Assembly (NCBI GenBank): GCA_004431415.1
Contig: QPMI01000019.1
Coordinates: forward strand, 1 to 58,747
Reading direction: 5' to 3'
Origin: Cyanophora paradoxa
Lineage: Eukaryota > Glaucocystophyceae > Cyanophorales > Cyanophoraceae
DNA length: 58,747 nucleotides
Shown: positions 1 through 11,491 of the stretch, in pieces
How positions within the stretch are numbered: position 1 is the first letter of the stretch
Layout of the letters: each line of letters starts with the position of its first letter
Notes under the pieces: model-generated
What the model was told of the DNA's origin: nothing
Databases searched by the model: none
What the model saw: the letters and a program-made list of their open reading frames with translations, nothing else
Program-made: the position numbers and the translations under genes

Positions 1-400
1 GCGTGCGCGAGAGGGAAACCTCTCGGGCGCGATCAACGCTTGCAAGACCTTCGGGATCGAGTTCTTTCTGGATATCGATAGAGCGCGAGGCTCAGCGCTA
101 GCGCGGAGAAATCAATTGCAATCAAAAATCATGCTGCGCTCACCGTATGCTGCGCGCGAGAAATCAATTGCGCGCCAACAGCTTCACAACAGCGCGAAAA
201 TCGGCACTCACCTCGTACGCCTTCTTTCCCGCGGTGACACGAGTCTGCGAGGGCGCGGAGAGAGGCGTCAGCGAGACGTAGGCCAAGCACGCGTACGGGA
301 GAACAAACAGCGTCACCGGGTCCTGCGCGCGCGCGCAAAATTAGCACGCGCCGGACTTCAGATCGGGCGCGCGGGCCGGGCGCCGCACCTTCTCCGCCAT
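1..400 (-). CDS. Small membrane protein, 5' part (partial at window edge)
   Basis: This is a spliced minus-strand gene running off the left edge. Three exons are inferred at 389-400, 212-322 and 1-67, giving about 63 residues so far. Exon 1 encodes only MAEK and is followed by a GTGCG donor; the acceptor is preceded by a TGCTAAT branch-like site. Exon 2 begins DPVTLFVLPYACLAYVSL, a hydrophobic stretch that looks like one membrane helix, and ends at a GTGAGT donor. Exon 3 begins KELDPEGLASVDRAR and stays open to the edge. The reading frame is kept across both junctions, which supports the model. The family is not recognised. It could be a small organelle membrane subunit, but that is a guess. 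It is divergent from the GRAM-DIL gene, with about 290 bp between start codons. Confidence 0.5.
101..176. repeat. Imperfect direct repeat GCGCG-AGAAATCAATTGC
   Basis: The motif AGAAATCAATTGC occurs twice, near 107-119 and 159-171, each preceded by GCGCG-like sequence. It lies inside the second intron of the leftmost minus-strand gene. No function can be assigned. Confidence 0.5.
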
Positions 401-691
401 CGTTGCTGAGCGCGCGCGAGTTTGCTTGCTTAAATGCAAAAACCTGTTCGAGCTCATCAGAGACGGCGCCTCGCGCCCCAACCGCGACGGCGACACGCGC
501 AGAAAATTGGGCGTCGCCTCAAGCCTTGGCGCGCGCGGGAGATCTAGAGGGCGCGGCTCATGGCGAACCTGCGAAGGGTTTTGGGTGGAGGTACCCCAGG
601 AACGAGAGCCGTCTACCCCCTGTCCGGGCTCGGAGCGTGTGGAGCCAGAGCGGAAGCGCGGTTCGGCGTACAGTTGTTTCTCGGCTGAGCG

Positions 692-3600
692 ATGCCGCCG
701 ACCGACACGGCGAGGCTCGCAAAGCTCGTGAAGAGCTTCGATCTGCCGGACGATGTGGAGCTCAAGGACGACTTCGCTTGCGCGGTTCAGGTGCGAGCTT
801 CTACGTAGAATCGACCCGCAGCTCCAGCACCCTTTCCGCGGGCGCTGGCGGCTCTTGCTTGCCGACGGCGGCCGCGCTAGCTCCTTCTGACGCCCCCGCA
901 GCTGCAGCTCCCGTTCCGCGGGCGCCTATACGTCTTCGCATCGCCCTCTGCTCCTGGGGGCTGGGTCTGCTTCAAGTCCTCTATCATCGGCGTGAGCCAC
1001 AAGGACTGCATCGCGGCGTCGGAGATCCTGCGGGTGGAGAAGGCGCTATGGGGCCTCATCCCGACTGCAATCAAGCGTGCGCGCTCTGTGCCCCTGCGCG
1101 GCGCTCCTCGCCGAACGCGCCCGACTCGCGGGGCGGGGGCAGTGGTGATGAAGGACGGGGGCGAGCACGTGTACGTGAACTTCATCTTCCGGGACGAGTG
1201 CTACGAGATGCTCGCCGCCGCCGTCGAGGCCGCCAAGCCGAAGGTCCGCTCCGCTCCGCTTTGCGCCGCGCCGCGCCTCCTCGCGGCCCGACCGGCGGCG
1301 GCGGCGGCGGCGGCAGAGCTCGAGGGGCGGCGCGGCGGCGGCCGGGGCAAAGTCCTCCTCGCGGGCGGCGCGGGCCGCACCCCGCGGGAAACGCAGCCGG
1401 ACGAGGAGGAGGCAGCGAAGGGTGCGCCGCCTCGCTCCGCCGCCGGCGCCGGCGCCGCCCCGCCGGGCGGCCCGACGAGCTGGCGGCGGCGCAGGGGCAA
1501 GCGGCACGAGCGGGCGCGGGGCGGCGGGCGCGCCTCGAGGGGCGCGGGGAAAGGGCCGGGGACGAGGAGGCGGACTGGTCGGCCCGCAGCTCGGGCTCCC
1601 GCGGCGCCCGCCGGCCCCCGAGGCCGCCGCCGACACGCGCGCGCCCCGCGCCCCCGGCCGCGGCCCCGCCGCCGAGGACGAGGAGGATGAGGAGGAGGTG
1701 GATGAGCGCCGGCCCTCGGCGCGAGACGGGTCCGAGCGGACAGCCGGGCGATCCCTGCGCGACTCGCGGAAAGCTGCGGCGGCGGCGTCGGCGGCGGCGG
1801 CGGCGGAGGAGGAGGAGGAGGAGGAGCGGAGACCGTCGGCGCGGGAAGGCAGGGAGCGGCCAGCCGGCCGGCCGCTGCGCGACTCGAAGCGAGCGGCGGC
1901 GGCGGCCGAGGAGGAAGAGGAGGAGGGGGGGGAGGCAGAGCGGGAGCCGTCAGCGCGGTCGAGCCGCCCGCTCCGTGAATCGAGGCGCCCAGCGGGGCAG
2001 GAGGAGGCGGAGGAGGAGCGGCGGCCCTCGGCGCGGGGCAGCGCAAAGGCGGAGGCCGGCGCCGGCGACGTGCGCTCCTCGCGCGGCTCTCGGCGGGCGG
2101 CGGCGGCGGAGGAGGAGGACGCGGAGGAGGCGGGGGCCAAGGGCCGCGCGGCAGCGAGGAGCCGCGGGGTGGAGGGCGGGCGGGGCCGGCGGCGGGTGAG
2201 AGGGCAGCGGGAGGAGGGTGGGAAAGGAGGCGGCGGGGGCGGCCTCCTCGTCCGCGGGGAGCAGTGCGCGGGACCTGCGCCCCGCGAGGGCCCGCCCCGC
2301 CGCCGAGCCCGCCGGCCCCGCCCCGCACCTCCCCCGCGGCGAGAGCGAGGAGGAGGAGGAGGAGCAGCCGGCCCCGCGCCCGGCAGCGGCCGGGGCCGGG
2401 CCGCCGCCGCCGCCGCTGAGAGCGGGAGCGAAGTGGAGGAGGACGATGACGAGGACGAGGAGGAGGAGGAGAGCGAGGAGGGGACGAGGCCGAGGAGGGG
2501 AGGGGAAGAGGCCGAGGAGGGGGCGCGGGGCGCGGGGCGGAGTGGCGGCTGCGGTCGCGGCGGGCGTCGGTGGAGGAGGCGGCGCGCTGCGCCCGCCGCT
2601 CCGACCCGGGGCCCTCGGTGCGCGCCCCGCCCCGCCCCGCCCCCGCGCAGCCGGGGCCGGGGCCGGGGCTGAGGGCCGGGGGGCAGAGGCGGTGCGGGTG
2701 GACCTGCAGCGGGTGACGGAGGCGCTGATGGGCAAGGAGCGGCGGCTGCAGTACTGGGAGGGGCCGGCGGCGGCGGTCCCGCTGAGCGCGGCGATGATGG
2801 CGCGCTGCCTGGCCCGCTGGACGCAGGTCCCGAGCTTCCCCGTCCGCATCGTCATCTTCTCCATGCTCAAGGTGCCCCCGGCGCGCCCCGCGCCGCCGGC
2901 CGGCCCCGGCCCTGGCCCACGGGGCGCGCAGGCGTCGGAGGCGATGGCGGCGGACAAGGCGCGGCAGGACGACGCCCTCGCCTACCTCCTCTCCAACGCG
3001 TCCGCCCGCCCCGCCCCGCCCCGCTGCCTCTCTTTCCTCCGCCCACGGGGGGCGCCCGGGGCGCAGGACGGCGCTGCACTGCCTGCTGGCGCGGGAGCGC
3101 GCGGAGATCGCGGAGGCGGCCCCCGACCCCGCCGCTCCCGTCCCCGCCGAGACACGCCTCGAGCTCTTCGACATGGCGCGCCGGGGCCCCTCCCCCGCGC
3201 CCTCCGCCGGCGCCGCTCGCCGGGGCGCTCACGGCGGCGGGGGCAGGCGATCGGGGACACGGCGACGGCGGCGCGGCGGATCTTCGCGCTGTGGGCGGGG
3301 GAGGCGGTGGCGGCTCTCACGGGCCTCGTCGCCTCTGGTATGCTGGAGGTCGCCGCCGGCCGCAGCGCCGTCCTCGCCACCTCCGCCGGCGGCGGCTCCG
3401 GCCCGCCGCCTCGCCGCCGGCCTCGCCGCCGGGCGGGGCGGGGAGACGCGGGCGGCGGCCTCGGCGCTGGCCTTCCTGGAGGACCTGCTCGGCATCTGCG
3501 GGCGCCACTTCCTGCTCCCGTCCGTCCGCTCCCAGCTCTTCCTCCAGCTCTACGCCGCCCTCGACGCCGGCCTCCTGCGCGCCCTCCTCGCCCCGGGGCG

Positions 3601-4201
3601 GCCCCTCCCGGGGCCCCTCTTCGGCTTCTCGCTGCGCATGGGCCTCAGCGAGTTCGAGGCGTGGCTCGCCGAGCGCGTCCACCCGCCGGCCCGCGGCGCC
3701 ATGTTCCCCCACCTGCGCGAAGCGAGCCAGGCGAGCGAGCGAGCGGCCCCTCCCCTGCGCCCCGCCCCCATCTCCTCCTGCCCCCTCTGAGCGCGAGGCA
3801 GGTGCTGATGCTGGAGCCGCTGGCGCTGCTCTCGGCGGAGACGCGGCGGGAGGTGTGCCCGCGCCTCCCCGCCGCCCACGTCGCCGCCCTCCTCGCCAAG
3901 CTCGCCGCCCTCGAGGGCGACGCGTGCGCCCGCCCCGCACCGCACCGCCCCGCCCCGGGCCCCTCCTCCAATCTGCGCGCGCAGGGCGCACCCGAGCGCG
4001 CGGGAGTGCCGGCAGGTGGCGGAGCGGCTGCAGAAGGAGGCGGGGGCGGGGGGCGGGGCGGCGGGGCCGTCGGTGGACCCGCGGGACCTCTTCCGCCTCG
4101 AGCTGCCCGAGGCGCGGGAGCTGCGGGCGCGCTGCCACGACGTCCCCGCCCCCGCCGCCCTCCGCGCCCTGCCCCTCCTCGCCTTCCTCTTCGAGCCCTA
4201 G
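692..4201 (+). CDS. GRAM domain - disordered linker - DIL (dilute) domain protein
   Basis: This is a spliced gene. The start at 692 opens MPPTDTARLAKLVKSFDLP; exon 1 ends at 790 and exon 2 begins near 902. Exons 2-3 (about 902-1240) encode a GRAM domain: RGRLYVFASPSAPGGWVCFK, then SEILRVEK and YVNFIFRDECYEML match the family pattern of a phosphoinositide/membrane-binding fold. About 1.4 kb of low-complexity acidic, Arg- and Ala-rich coding follows. The C-terminal third (about 2690-4201) is alpha-helical and contains DIL-type motifs: LLGICGRHFLLPSVRSQLFL, FSLRMGLSEFEAWLAE and VLMLEPLALLSAETRREVCP. DIL domains of class V myosins and afadin-like proteins bind cargo. No myosin motor is present. 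I infer a membrane-to-cargo or trafficking adaptor. Several introns in the middle are uncertain because the sequence is so repetitive. The stop is TAG at 4199-4201. Confidence 0.65.
1695..2150 (+). repeat. Degenerate protein repeat: RRPSAR ... LRDSRRAAAA plus poly-Glu
   Basis: Within the linker of the GRAM-DIL protein a unit of about 35 residues recurs roughly four times. Each begins ERRPSAR, continues to an RSLRDSRKAAAA-like segment, and ends in a Glu run. The serine in RRPS fits a basophilic kinase consensus (inference). The frame with the repeat is open from about 1422 to 2672. Confidence 0.5.
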
Positions 4202-4378
4202 GCCGCCCGCAGCCCCGCCTGCTCGGCGCCCCCTCGGACAAAGGTTCTGTCGCTGCTGCAGTGGACAGCGCTACCTGAAGAATCTATGGGGAGAGTGTAC
4301 AGGTGGGGGGGCCCCCCGGGGGTGGGGGCCGGGGCCGGGGCCCGGGCCGGGGCCGGGGCGGGGGTGGGGCCGGGGCCG

Positions 4379-7300
4379 CTACTGCGCCGGCTCCTCGGGG
4401 TCCTGGGCGTCGCGACCGGCGTCGAGCTGCAGCTTCCGCTTGACAGTGGCCATGTCCCGCATCAGCTCGTCCACCGCGTCCACTGCCCCGGGGCGAGAGT
4501 GAGGGGCGCCTCGAGCGGGGAGGGGGGGCGCGGGGGGCGCACGCTTGCGGCCGGCCTCGCGCTCGTTCGCGGCGCTCGAGTTCTTCATCAGCTCGAGGGT
4601 CGCCAGGTACTTGTCGGCCTTCTCCTCGACGGCCGCGAGGGCCCCCCGCAGCTTCTCCATGTCCTCGATGGCCCCCGCGACCTTGCTCGCCGCCTGCCGC
4701 GTGTCCGCCGCCTTGTCGCCCGTCAGCGCCTCGTTCACGCGCTCCTCGACCGCCCGGTTCAGCTCCCGCGCGTGCGCGTCCATCTGCGCGGCGTCGGCGC
4801 TCGCGCGGGGCGGGGAGGGCCGGGGCGGCGGCCGGCGCGCCTTCCCGGTGTACTCGACGAAGCGCTCGTCGAGCTGCTGCTGCAGGGCGCGCACCTCCTG
4901 CAGCGCCGCCTCCGCCCGCTCGGCGCCGGGCCCGCCCGACTGGAGCCCCGCGAGGGCCCCCTCCAGCTCCCCGAGGCGCCCCTCGAGCCTCGCCCGCTCG
5001 CCCCTCGCCTCCCGCTCCAGCGCCTCCACGCGCCCCGCCAGCGCCTCCGCCTCCGCCGCGCGGGCGCCCCCGCCCTGGAGCTCGCCGCGCAGCTGCGAGA
5101 CGGCCGCCTCGAGCTCGCTGAGCCTCGGCCCGAGGCGCTCGCCCATGTCGGCCTTGACCTTCGTCTCCATGAGCCGCCCGTCCATCTCCTCCACCCGCGG
5201 CCGCAGCGCCTGCACCGCCCCCGCCGTCAGCGCCAGGGCGGCGGGCCGGCGGGCCGGCGGGGGGGGGGGGGGGGGGGGCGGGGGGGGGGCGCACGTCGAG
5301 GTCGCGCTGTACCCCTGCAAGAACCTCGGACTGGCCGCCCGTCGCGGCCGATATCTGGCCCTCGACTCGCTGCAGGGATTCCTCCAGCGCGGCCGCCCGC
5401 CGCTCCGCCTCGGTCGCCCCGTCCCGCAGCGCCTACCGCGCCGCTGTGAGCGCGAGGGCCGGCGGGGAGAAGGGCGGACGCACGTCGAGGTCGCGCTGTA
5501 CCCCGCGAGAACCTCGGACTGGCCGCCCGTCGCGGCCGACATCTGGCCCTCCACTCGCCGCAGAGCCTCGTCGAGCGCGGCGGCGCGGCGCTCCGCCTCG
5601 GCGGCGCCGCCGCGCAGCGCCTCGACCTCCAGGGCGAGGGCCTGCAGGCCGCGCGCCGAGCCGCGCAGCTCCTCCAGGCCGGCCTCCTGCTGCGCCCGCG
5701 CCTCCCGCAGCTCCCCCACCTCGCCCCGCAGCTTCTCCAGCGTCTCCGACTGCCCGCCCGTCGCCTCGCTCAGGCCCTGCGCGATCCCCTTGACCGACTC
5801 CTCCAGTTCCCCCAGCTGCCGCTTCACGCCCTCCTGCAGCGCCCGCAGCTCCTCCGCCTGCCCGCCCGTCGCCGCCCCGAGCTCCGCCCGCAGCTCCGCC
5901 CGCAGCTGCTCGGCCTGCTTCTCCGCGAGCTCGCGGGCGCCCTGCAGGGCCTGCACGTCGGCGCGGAGCTCGGCGACCTGCTCGGCCGTGCCGCCGGCCG
6001 CCTGGCCGAGCGCCCCGCGCGCCTCGTCGAGCTCCGCCCGCAGCGCCGCCAGCTCCGCCCGCAGCGCCGCCCCGGCCTCCCGCTGGCCCTCCTCCAGCCG
6101 CGCCGCCACCCCGCCCACCAGCTCCTCCCGCACCCGCTGCTCGAGCGCCGCCGCCTCCGCCTCCCGCCTCGCCGCCTCGGCGCGCAGGTCGGCGGCCTGT
6201 GCCTCGGCGGCGTCGCGGAGGGCGCCGCGGAGGGCGTCGAGGGCGCCGCCCTCGGCCTCGAGGCGGCGCTGGAGGTCGTCGAGGTCCTCCCGCAGGCGCG
6301 CCGCCTCCCCGCCGAGGCCGCCCCCTGCTTGAGCGCCGCCACCTCCTCCCCGAGCGCCGCCACCTCCGTCCGCAGCACCGCCGCCGACGCCTCCTGCCGC
6401 CCCGCCCCGCCCCGTCAGCAGGGACGCGGGGGTGCGGGCGCGGGGCCCCGACCATGTCCGACTTGAGAGTGCGCTCGGCGTCCTCGGCCCGCTGCCGCGC
6501 CGCCGCCTCGGCCCCCGCGCCTCCTCCTCCGCCCGCCCCGCCGCCTCCCGCAGCTCCGCCGCCGCCGCCTCCAGCGACTCGCGCAGCGCGCGGGCCGCCG
6601 CCTCGGCCTCGGCGCGCAGCTTGGCGGCCTGCGCGTCGGCGCGCTGGCGGGCGGCCTCCTCGGCGCGGGCGGCGGCCTCCTCGGCGGCGGAGAGGGCGGC
6701 GCGCAGCTCGGCGACGTCGCCCTTGCGCTGCGTCGACTCGGCCATCACGTGGCCCGTCACCCCGCCAGCGCCCGGTCCACCCGGTCCCGCTCCGCGTCCG
6801 CCGCCGCCTGCGTCGCCGCCACGTCCAGCGCCCGCTGCGCGTCCAGCTCGCGCCGCGTCCGCTCCAGCTCCGCCTCGACCCGCTCCCGCAGCTGGCCCTG
6901 CTCCGCCCGCACGGCGCCCTCCAGCTCGCCGAGGCGGCGCTCGCCGGCGCGCGCCGCCGTCGCCGCCTCCTCGCGGACGGCGGAGATGCGGTCCTGCGTC
7001 TTCTTCTCGGCGGCGGCGGCGCGCTGCTTGGCGAGCTCGAGGTCCTCCCGCAGCGCCCGCTCCACCGCCGCCTGCTCGTCCAGCGTCCGGCTCACGTCGC
7101 TCTTCACGCTCCGCAGGAGGCCCGTCCAGTGCTCCCGCATCTGCGCCAGGTCGCCGTTCACGTTGTTCCCGAGCTGCAGCAGCTCGCCCCGCAGCTGCGC
7201 CTCTCCCGCCGACGCCGCCGCCGCGTTCCCGTCGACCTGCTTCTGCAGGTGCTCGCACGCCGTCCGCAGCTCCCGCACCCCCGCCTGCGCGGCAGCTCAG

Positions 7301-10300
7301 CGGCGGCGGCGGCGGCGGCGACGAAGGAGGAGGAGGAGGAGGGGGCGGGCCTCGAGCTGGCCGGCGAGGATGGCGTCGCCCTGCTCGGCCTGCGCCCGCA
7401 GCGTCGCCTCCTGCTCCCCGGCCCGCTTCTCGAAGCGCAGCTGCGCCGCCGCCAGCTCCTTCCCCGTCCGCTCCTCCACCGCCTGCAGCCGCTGCGCCGT
7501 CGCCGCCGTCGCGGCGCGCTCGCGCTCGAGGGCGGCGCGGGTCTCGGCGGCGGCGGCGTCGGCCTCGGCGCGGAGGGCGGCCTCGGAGCGGGCGAGGGCC
7601 TCGGAGAGGGCCCCGCTCGCCTCCGCCACGCGCTCCTCGGCGCGCTGGCGGCCCTCCGCGGCGGCCGAGGCGACGCGGAGCTGGAGGTCGCGCTCGACGC
7701 GGACGAGGTCGTCGCGGGAGCGGGCGAGCTCCTCCTTGAAGGCCTTCTGCAGCCGCGCGTGGTCCCGCAGCTCCGTCCACAGCTCCTTCTGCGCGTCCTC
7801 CAGCGCGTCCTCCAGCTGCCCCCGGCCCCCCTCAGAGGCGAGCGAGGGGCGAGGGTCGAGGCAGCGGAGCGCGGCGGGCCTGGGTGCGGAGGGCGTTGAC
7901 GGCCTCCTGGGCCTGCACGATGCCCTCGACGGTGGCCGCCCGGTGCCGCCCGAACTCGCCCCGCAGCTCCGCCTCCACCCGCCCCGCCGTCCGCTCCGCC
8001 TCCGCCGTCCGCTCCGTCGCCCACGCCCGCAGCTCCTCCACCGAGCCCGCCAGCTCCTTGCGCGTCCGCTCCACGCCCTCCGCCAGCTTCCCCCGCGCCG
8101 CCTCGTCCGCCGCCACGCAGTCCGCCACCGCGCGCGCCGCCTCCTCGCGTGCCGCCTGCGCCGCCGCCGCGAGCCGCCGGACGCTCGTCTCGAGCTCGGC
8201 GCGGAGGGCGCCGGCGGTGCTGGTGAGGAGCTGCTGGGTGGAGTCGGCGACGCGCTGCATGGACTGCTGGAGGGCGGCGTGCGCCGACTCGGCCTCGCGG
8301 CGCTGGAGCTCGACGGCGGCCTGGAGGCGCTGGCGGGCCTCGTCGCGCTCGGCGGCCGCCTCGGCGGCGAAGGCGGCGAGCTTGTCCCCGAACTCGCGCC
8401 GCTCCAGCGCCTGCCGCGCCGCCTCCGTCTGCATCTCCCTGCGCCCCCGGCCCGCTCGCGCCCCGGGAGGGGAGGGGCGGAGGGGGCGGGGGGCGCACGC
8501 GGCGAGCTGCTGGGAGCGGGCCTCGCAGGCGTCGATGCGGGAGAGGATGTCGAGGCGGGCCTGGCCGGCCGCCGCCGAGGTGTCCCCCGAGACGGCCGCC
8601 AGCAACTGCCGCACCGCGTCGTCCCCCACCACCCGCTCCCGGATCTCCGCCCGCAGCGCGTCCTCCAGCGTCTGCCGCTGCCCCGGGCGTCAGCTGCGCC
8701 CCGACTCGCGGGCCCCCCCAGCCAGCGCGGGCGCGCCTTGGACTCGAAGGCGTCGCGGGCCTGGTCGAGGGAGGCCATGACGCGGCCGATGGCCGTCGCC
8801 GCCTCCGCCTTGGCCTCCTCCGCCGAGCGCACCCGCCGCGCCTCGTACTCCCGCGTCTCCGCCGCGAGGTCCCGCCCGACGCGCTCGAGGCTGGCGCGCA
8901 GGTCCTCCTGCCCGGCGACGCGCTGGGAGCGCTCCTCGCGGAGGGCGCGCTCGAGGGCGTCGAGGCGCTGGGAGACGAGGTCGCGCAGGGCCGCCACCTC
9001 CTGGCCCCGCGCCCGATCCCGCGCTTCGTCCGCCGCCCCCGCCTGCCCCCCGCGTCAGGCGGGAGGGGAGGGAGGGGCGGGCGGGGCGGGCGGGCGGGCC
9101 TCGGCGAGGGCGCGGCGGCGCTCGTCGGACTCGGCGGCGAGCATGGCGGCGAGGTGCCCGACGCGCGCGTCCATGCGCGACGCGAGCTCCGCGTCCCGCG
9201 CCGCCGCCGCCTCCCGCGCCGCCTGCACCGCCTCCCGCACCTCGCTCGCCCGCGCGCGCGCCCCTGCCCCGCCCCGCCCGTCAGCGCGGCGGCGCCTCCG
9301 CCTGGCGGGGCGGGCGGGCCTCGTCGTCGGCGGAGAGGAGGCGGTCGCGGAGGCGGATGAGGTCCTCCTCGGCGGCCCGCAGGCGGCGCTCGAGCTCCGC
9401 CCGCAGGCCGCGCTCGTTCACGAGGGCCCCCTCGAGCTGCTCCCCGAGCCGCCCCTGCCCCGCCTCCAGCGCCTGCAGGCCGTACTGCAGCGCCTGCGCC
9501 CGCCCCTCCGCCGCCGCCGCTGCCTCCCCCGCCGCCAGCCGCTCCCGCTCCAGGCCCCGCCGCAGCGACCGCACCTCCTCCTCCAGCGCCGCCCCCCGCT
9601 CCGCCTCCGACTCCCGCTGCGCCCGCTCCCTGCCCCCGGACGCGGGTCGGCCGCGTCCCCCCGGGCGCCCCGGGCCTCGCCTCGCGCCCCCGGCGCACCG
9701 CTCCTCCTTGGCGCGGAACTCGCGCTGCAGGCGGTTGATGACCTGCGCGGGGCGGCTCGCCGGCTGGCCGGCGGGGCGGGGCGGGGCGGGGCGGGGCGGG
9801 CCTCGGCGTCCTCGCGGGCCTGCCGGCGGAAGCCGTCCTGCAGCTGCCCGAGCTCCGCGTCCAGCGCCCCCACCCGCTCCCGCACCTGCCCCGCCCCGCC
9901 TCAGCCCCCGCCCCCGCGCCCCGCCGCCCCGCCGCCGGCGCGCCTCCCTGACGTTGTCGTCGTCCTGCCGCACGAACTTGTCGAGCGTCGAGACGCTGCG
10001 GGGCGTGAGGGGCGGGGCGGCGGGGGGTGCGGGGCGGGGCGGGGCGGGGCGGGCACCGGGCCTGGAGCTCGGCGACGAGGGCCTGGACGCGCTCCTGCTC
10101 GATGCGGGAGAGGAGCTCGAGGCGCCCCCGCGCCTCCGCCTCCTTCCCGATCCGCTCCTCCTGCGCCCGCACCCGCGCCTCCAGCAGCCCCGCCCCGTGC
10201 TGCGCCTTGAACTCCCACTCCGCATCCCGCCCCGCCCCCGCCCCGCCCCGCGGCGGGCTCGCGCCCTCCCCGCGCCTGCGTCCGCGCCTCCACTCGGGCT

Positions 10301-10545
10301 GCGCTGCAGAGGCAGGGACCGGGGCGGCCGCACCCGCGCTTCTCGTCCCCGGAACGCGGTCTCCTCCCGCCCCGCCTGTCGTCCAGCGGAGGGCGCTCGT
10401 AGCCCGTCGGCTCCGGCTGACTGGCGATCCTCCGCCCCCCCGCCCCCGGCGCCGGCTCCCTGCATGCCTCGTCAGCGGGTGGCGCAGCCCTCGAGGCGCT
10501 TCTGGGCTACTGGGCTCACTTGTACTGGCCGAAGATGCCCCACAT
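4379..10545 (-). CDS. Giant coiled-coil protein, many short introns
   Basis: This minus-strand gene ends at TAG (4379-4381), after the residues DAQDPEEPAQ. The proposed start is ATG at 10545, encoding MWGIFGQYK, because the same frame has an upstream stop and this is the first ATG. Its first intron begins GTGAGC. Almost the whole product, roughly 1,700 residues, is heptad-rich Ala/Glu/Arg/Leu sequence, for example RIEQERVQALVAELQ, LREDLELAKQRAAAAEKK and SVKSDVSRTLDEQAAVERAL. It is split by many short GT-AG introns with CTGAC-like branch sites. A long rod suggests a cytoskeletal, basal-body or rootlet role; resemblance to SF-assemblin-type rods is only general. It is convergent with the GRAM-DIL gene across a 177-bp G-rich spacer. 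Individual exon borders are uncertain in the GC-rich middle. Confidence 0.55.
5293..5605 (-). repeat. Tandem exon-scale duplication in the coiled-coil gene
   Basis: Two blocks about 190 bp apart, near 5295-5420 and 5485-5605, are near-copies on the minus strand. Each encodes a segment around QISAATGGQSEVL followed by sequence beginning GYSATST in another frame. A related SEATGGQSE segment lies further along at about 5745-5765, so the ATGGQSE module is repeated at least three times. A run of about 20 G (5259-5278) flanks the first block. Confidence 0.6.
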
Positions 10546-11134
10546 CTCGTTCTTCTTTTCTACGGGCTTGCCAGCGCGGGGGATGCTCTGAGCCGCCCGG
10601 TCGTCCTCGTCGCCCCAGTCATCGAAGCGGCCCCTGCCCCCAATCTGCAGACTGCGTTACATGGCCGCCGCAATACGAAACCGGTCTCTCTGATTCTGAA
10701 ACAGGAGCTGCCACCGCTGGACGGAGTTGCGCTTCTCGAGGGGAAGCCGGAGAGCGCCAGTCTCTAGCTAATTGGTTCTAGATTCTCTAGCTACGCCTAA
10801 AACTGGCAGAGCCGGCCCTTGCCGGAGCGAGCAGGCTAGGCGTTCAGATTTGTCTGCGGGTGGGACGAGCAACCAGAGAGCAAGCGCAGCACGCACCGGG
10901 GGAAGGTAAGCCATTCTTCACCACCTCACCAAAGCTGCCCTTTGCGTTTACGCTCAAGACCTTCGTGTGCGTGTACCCCGCGACGCACTCTGTTCGATTG
11001 GAGCAGGTTCGCGCGTTGCTCCTTAGGGAGCCCAAATCAGCGACTAGAGTATTTGGAGCACATTGGCATCAGACACGAGCCATGCCCGCTTCGTCGTCAT
11101 TCCTGTCCTCACAGCTCTCTTTCTCCCGGCCAGG
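10546..11134. promoter_or_regulatory. Divergent intergenic region, coiled-coil gene / ATP synthase 6 kDa gene
   Basis: These 589 bp separate two divergent start codons and must hold both promoters and 5' UTRs. The minus-strand side contains an in-frame stop before the proposed MWGIFG start. A GGTAAGCC donor-like site at about 10904-10911 could mark a 5'-UTR intron of the ATP synthase gene. No clear TATA box or other gene is visible. Confidence 0.4.
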
Positions 11135-11491
11135 ATGGCGTTCTACAACCACCCCTTCCTGAAGTTTGCGGGCGCTGAGGCGAAGCGCATGTGGCCCTTC
11201 ACCGTCAGTGCGCACGACCATCGACCGACCACGCCTGGCGACTTCCATTGACGCGGCCGGCGCGCAGGCTTCACCTTGGTCTGGTACATGCTCGGCTTCC
11301 GCGTGGCGCAAGGCCTGACGCGTGCGGCCCGCCGTGCTGCATGATCGTGGCGCCTCGCCGACCCTCCTCCGCTTTCGCAGCCGAGCAAATCCGCAACTCG
11401 GAGTTCCTCACTGGTGCGCTCTGCCGCGCCAGCTCGCAGGGGCCGCCCTGATCGCCGCCGCACAGGCGTGCCCAACGCGAAGAAGCACTAA
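11135..11491 (+). CDS. Mitochondrial F1Fo-ATP synthase 6 kDa subunit (plant type)
   Basis: This is a four-exon gene too short for ordinary ORF calling: 11135-11207, 11268-11321, 11381-11413 and 11466-11491, encoding 61 residues. The introns start GTGCG and end CAG, and all junctions keep phase. The product begins MAFYNHPFLKFAGAEAKRMW and has one hydrophobic helix; it then reads AQGLTPEQIRNSEFLTG and ends NAKKH. The pattern F-K-x-E-x-K-R-x-WPF, a helix, then GLTxExxxNSxF matches the plant mitochondrial ATP synthase 6 kDa subunit, a small Fo membrane subunit. It would sit in the inner mitochondrial membrane. Identification rests on recall of the plant family, not on a search. Confidence 0.75.

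Noticed and set aside
1201-3174. A 657-codon minus-strand frame over the GRAM-DIL gene
   Set aside because: The translation is Pro/Arg/Ala/Ser-rich noise from GC repeats; the plus strand has recognisable GRAM and DIL motifs and splice sites.
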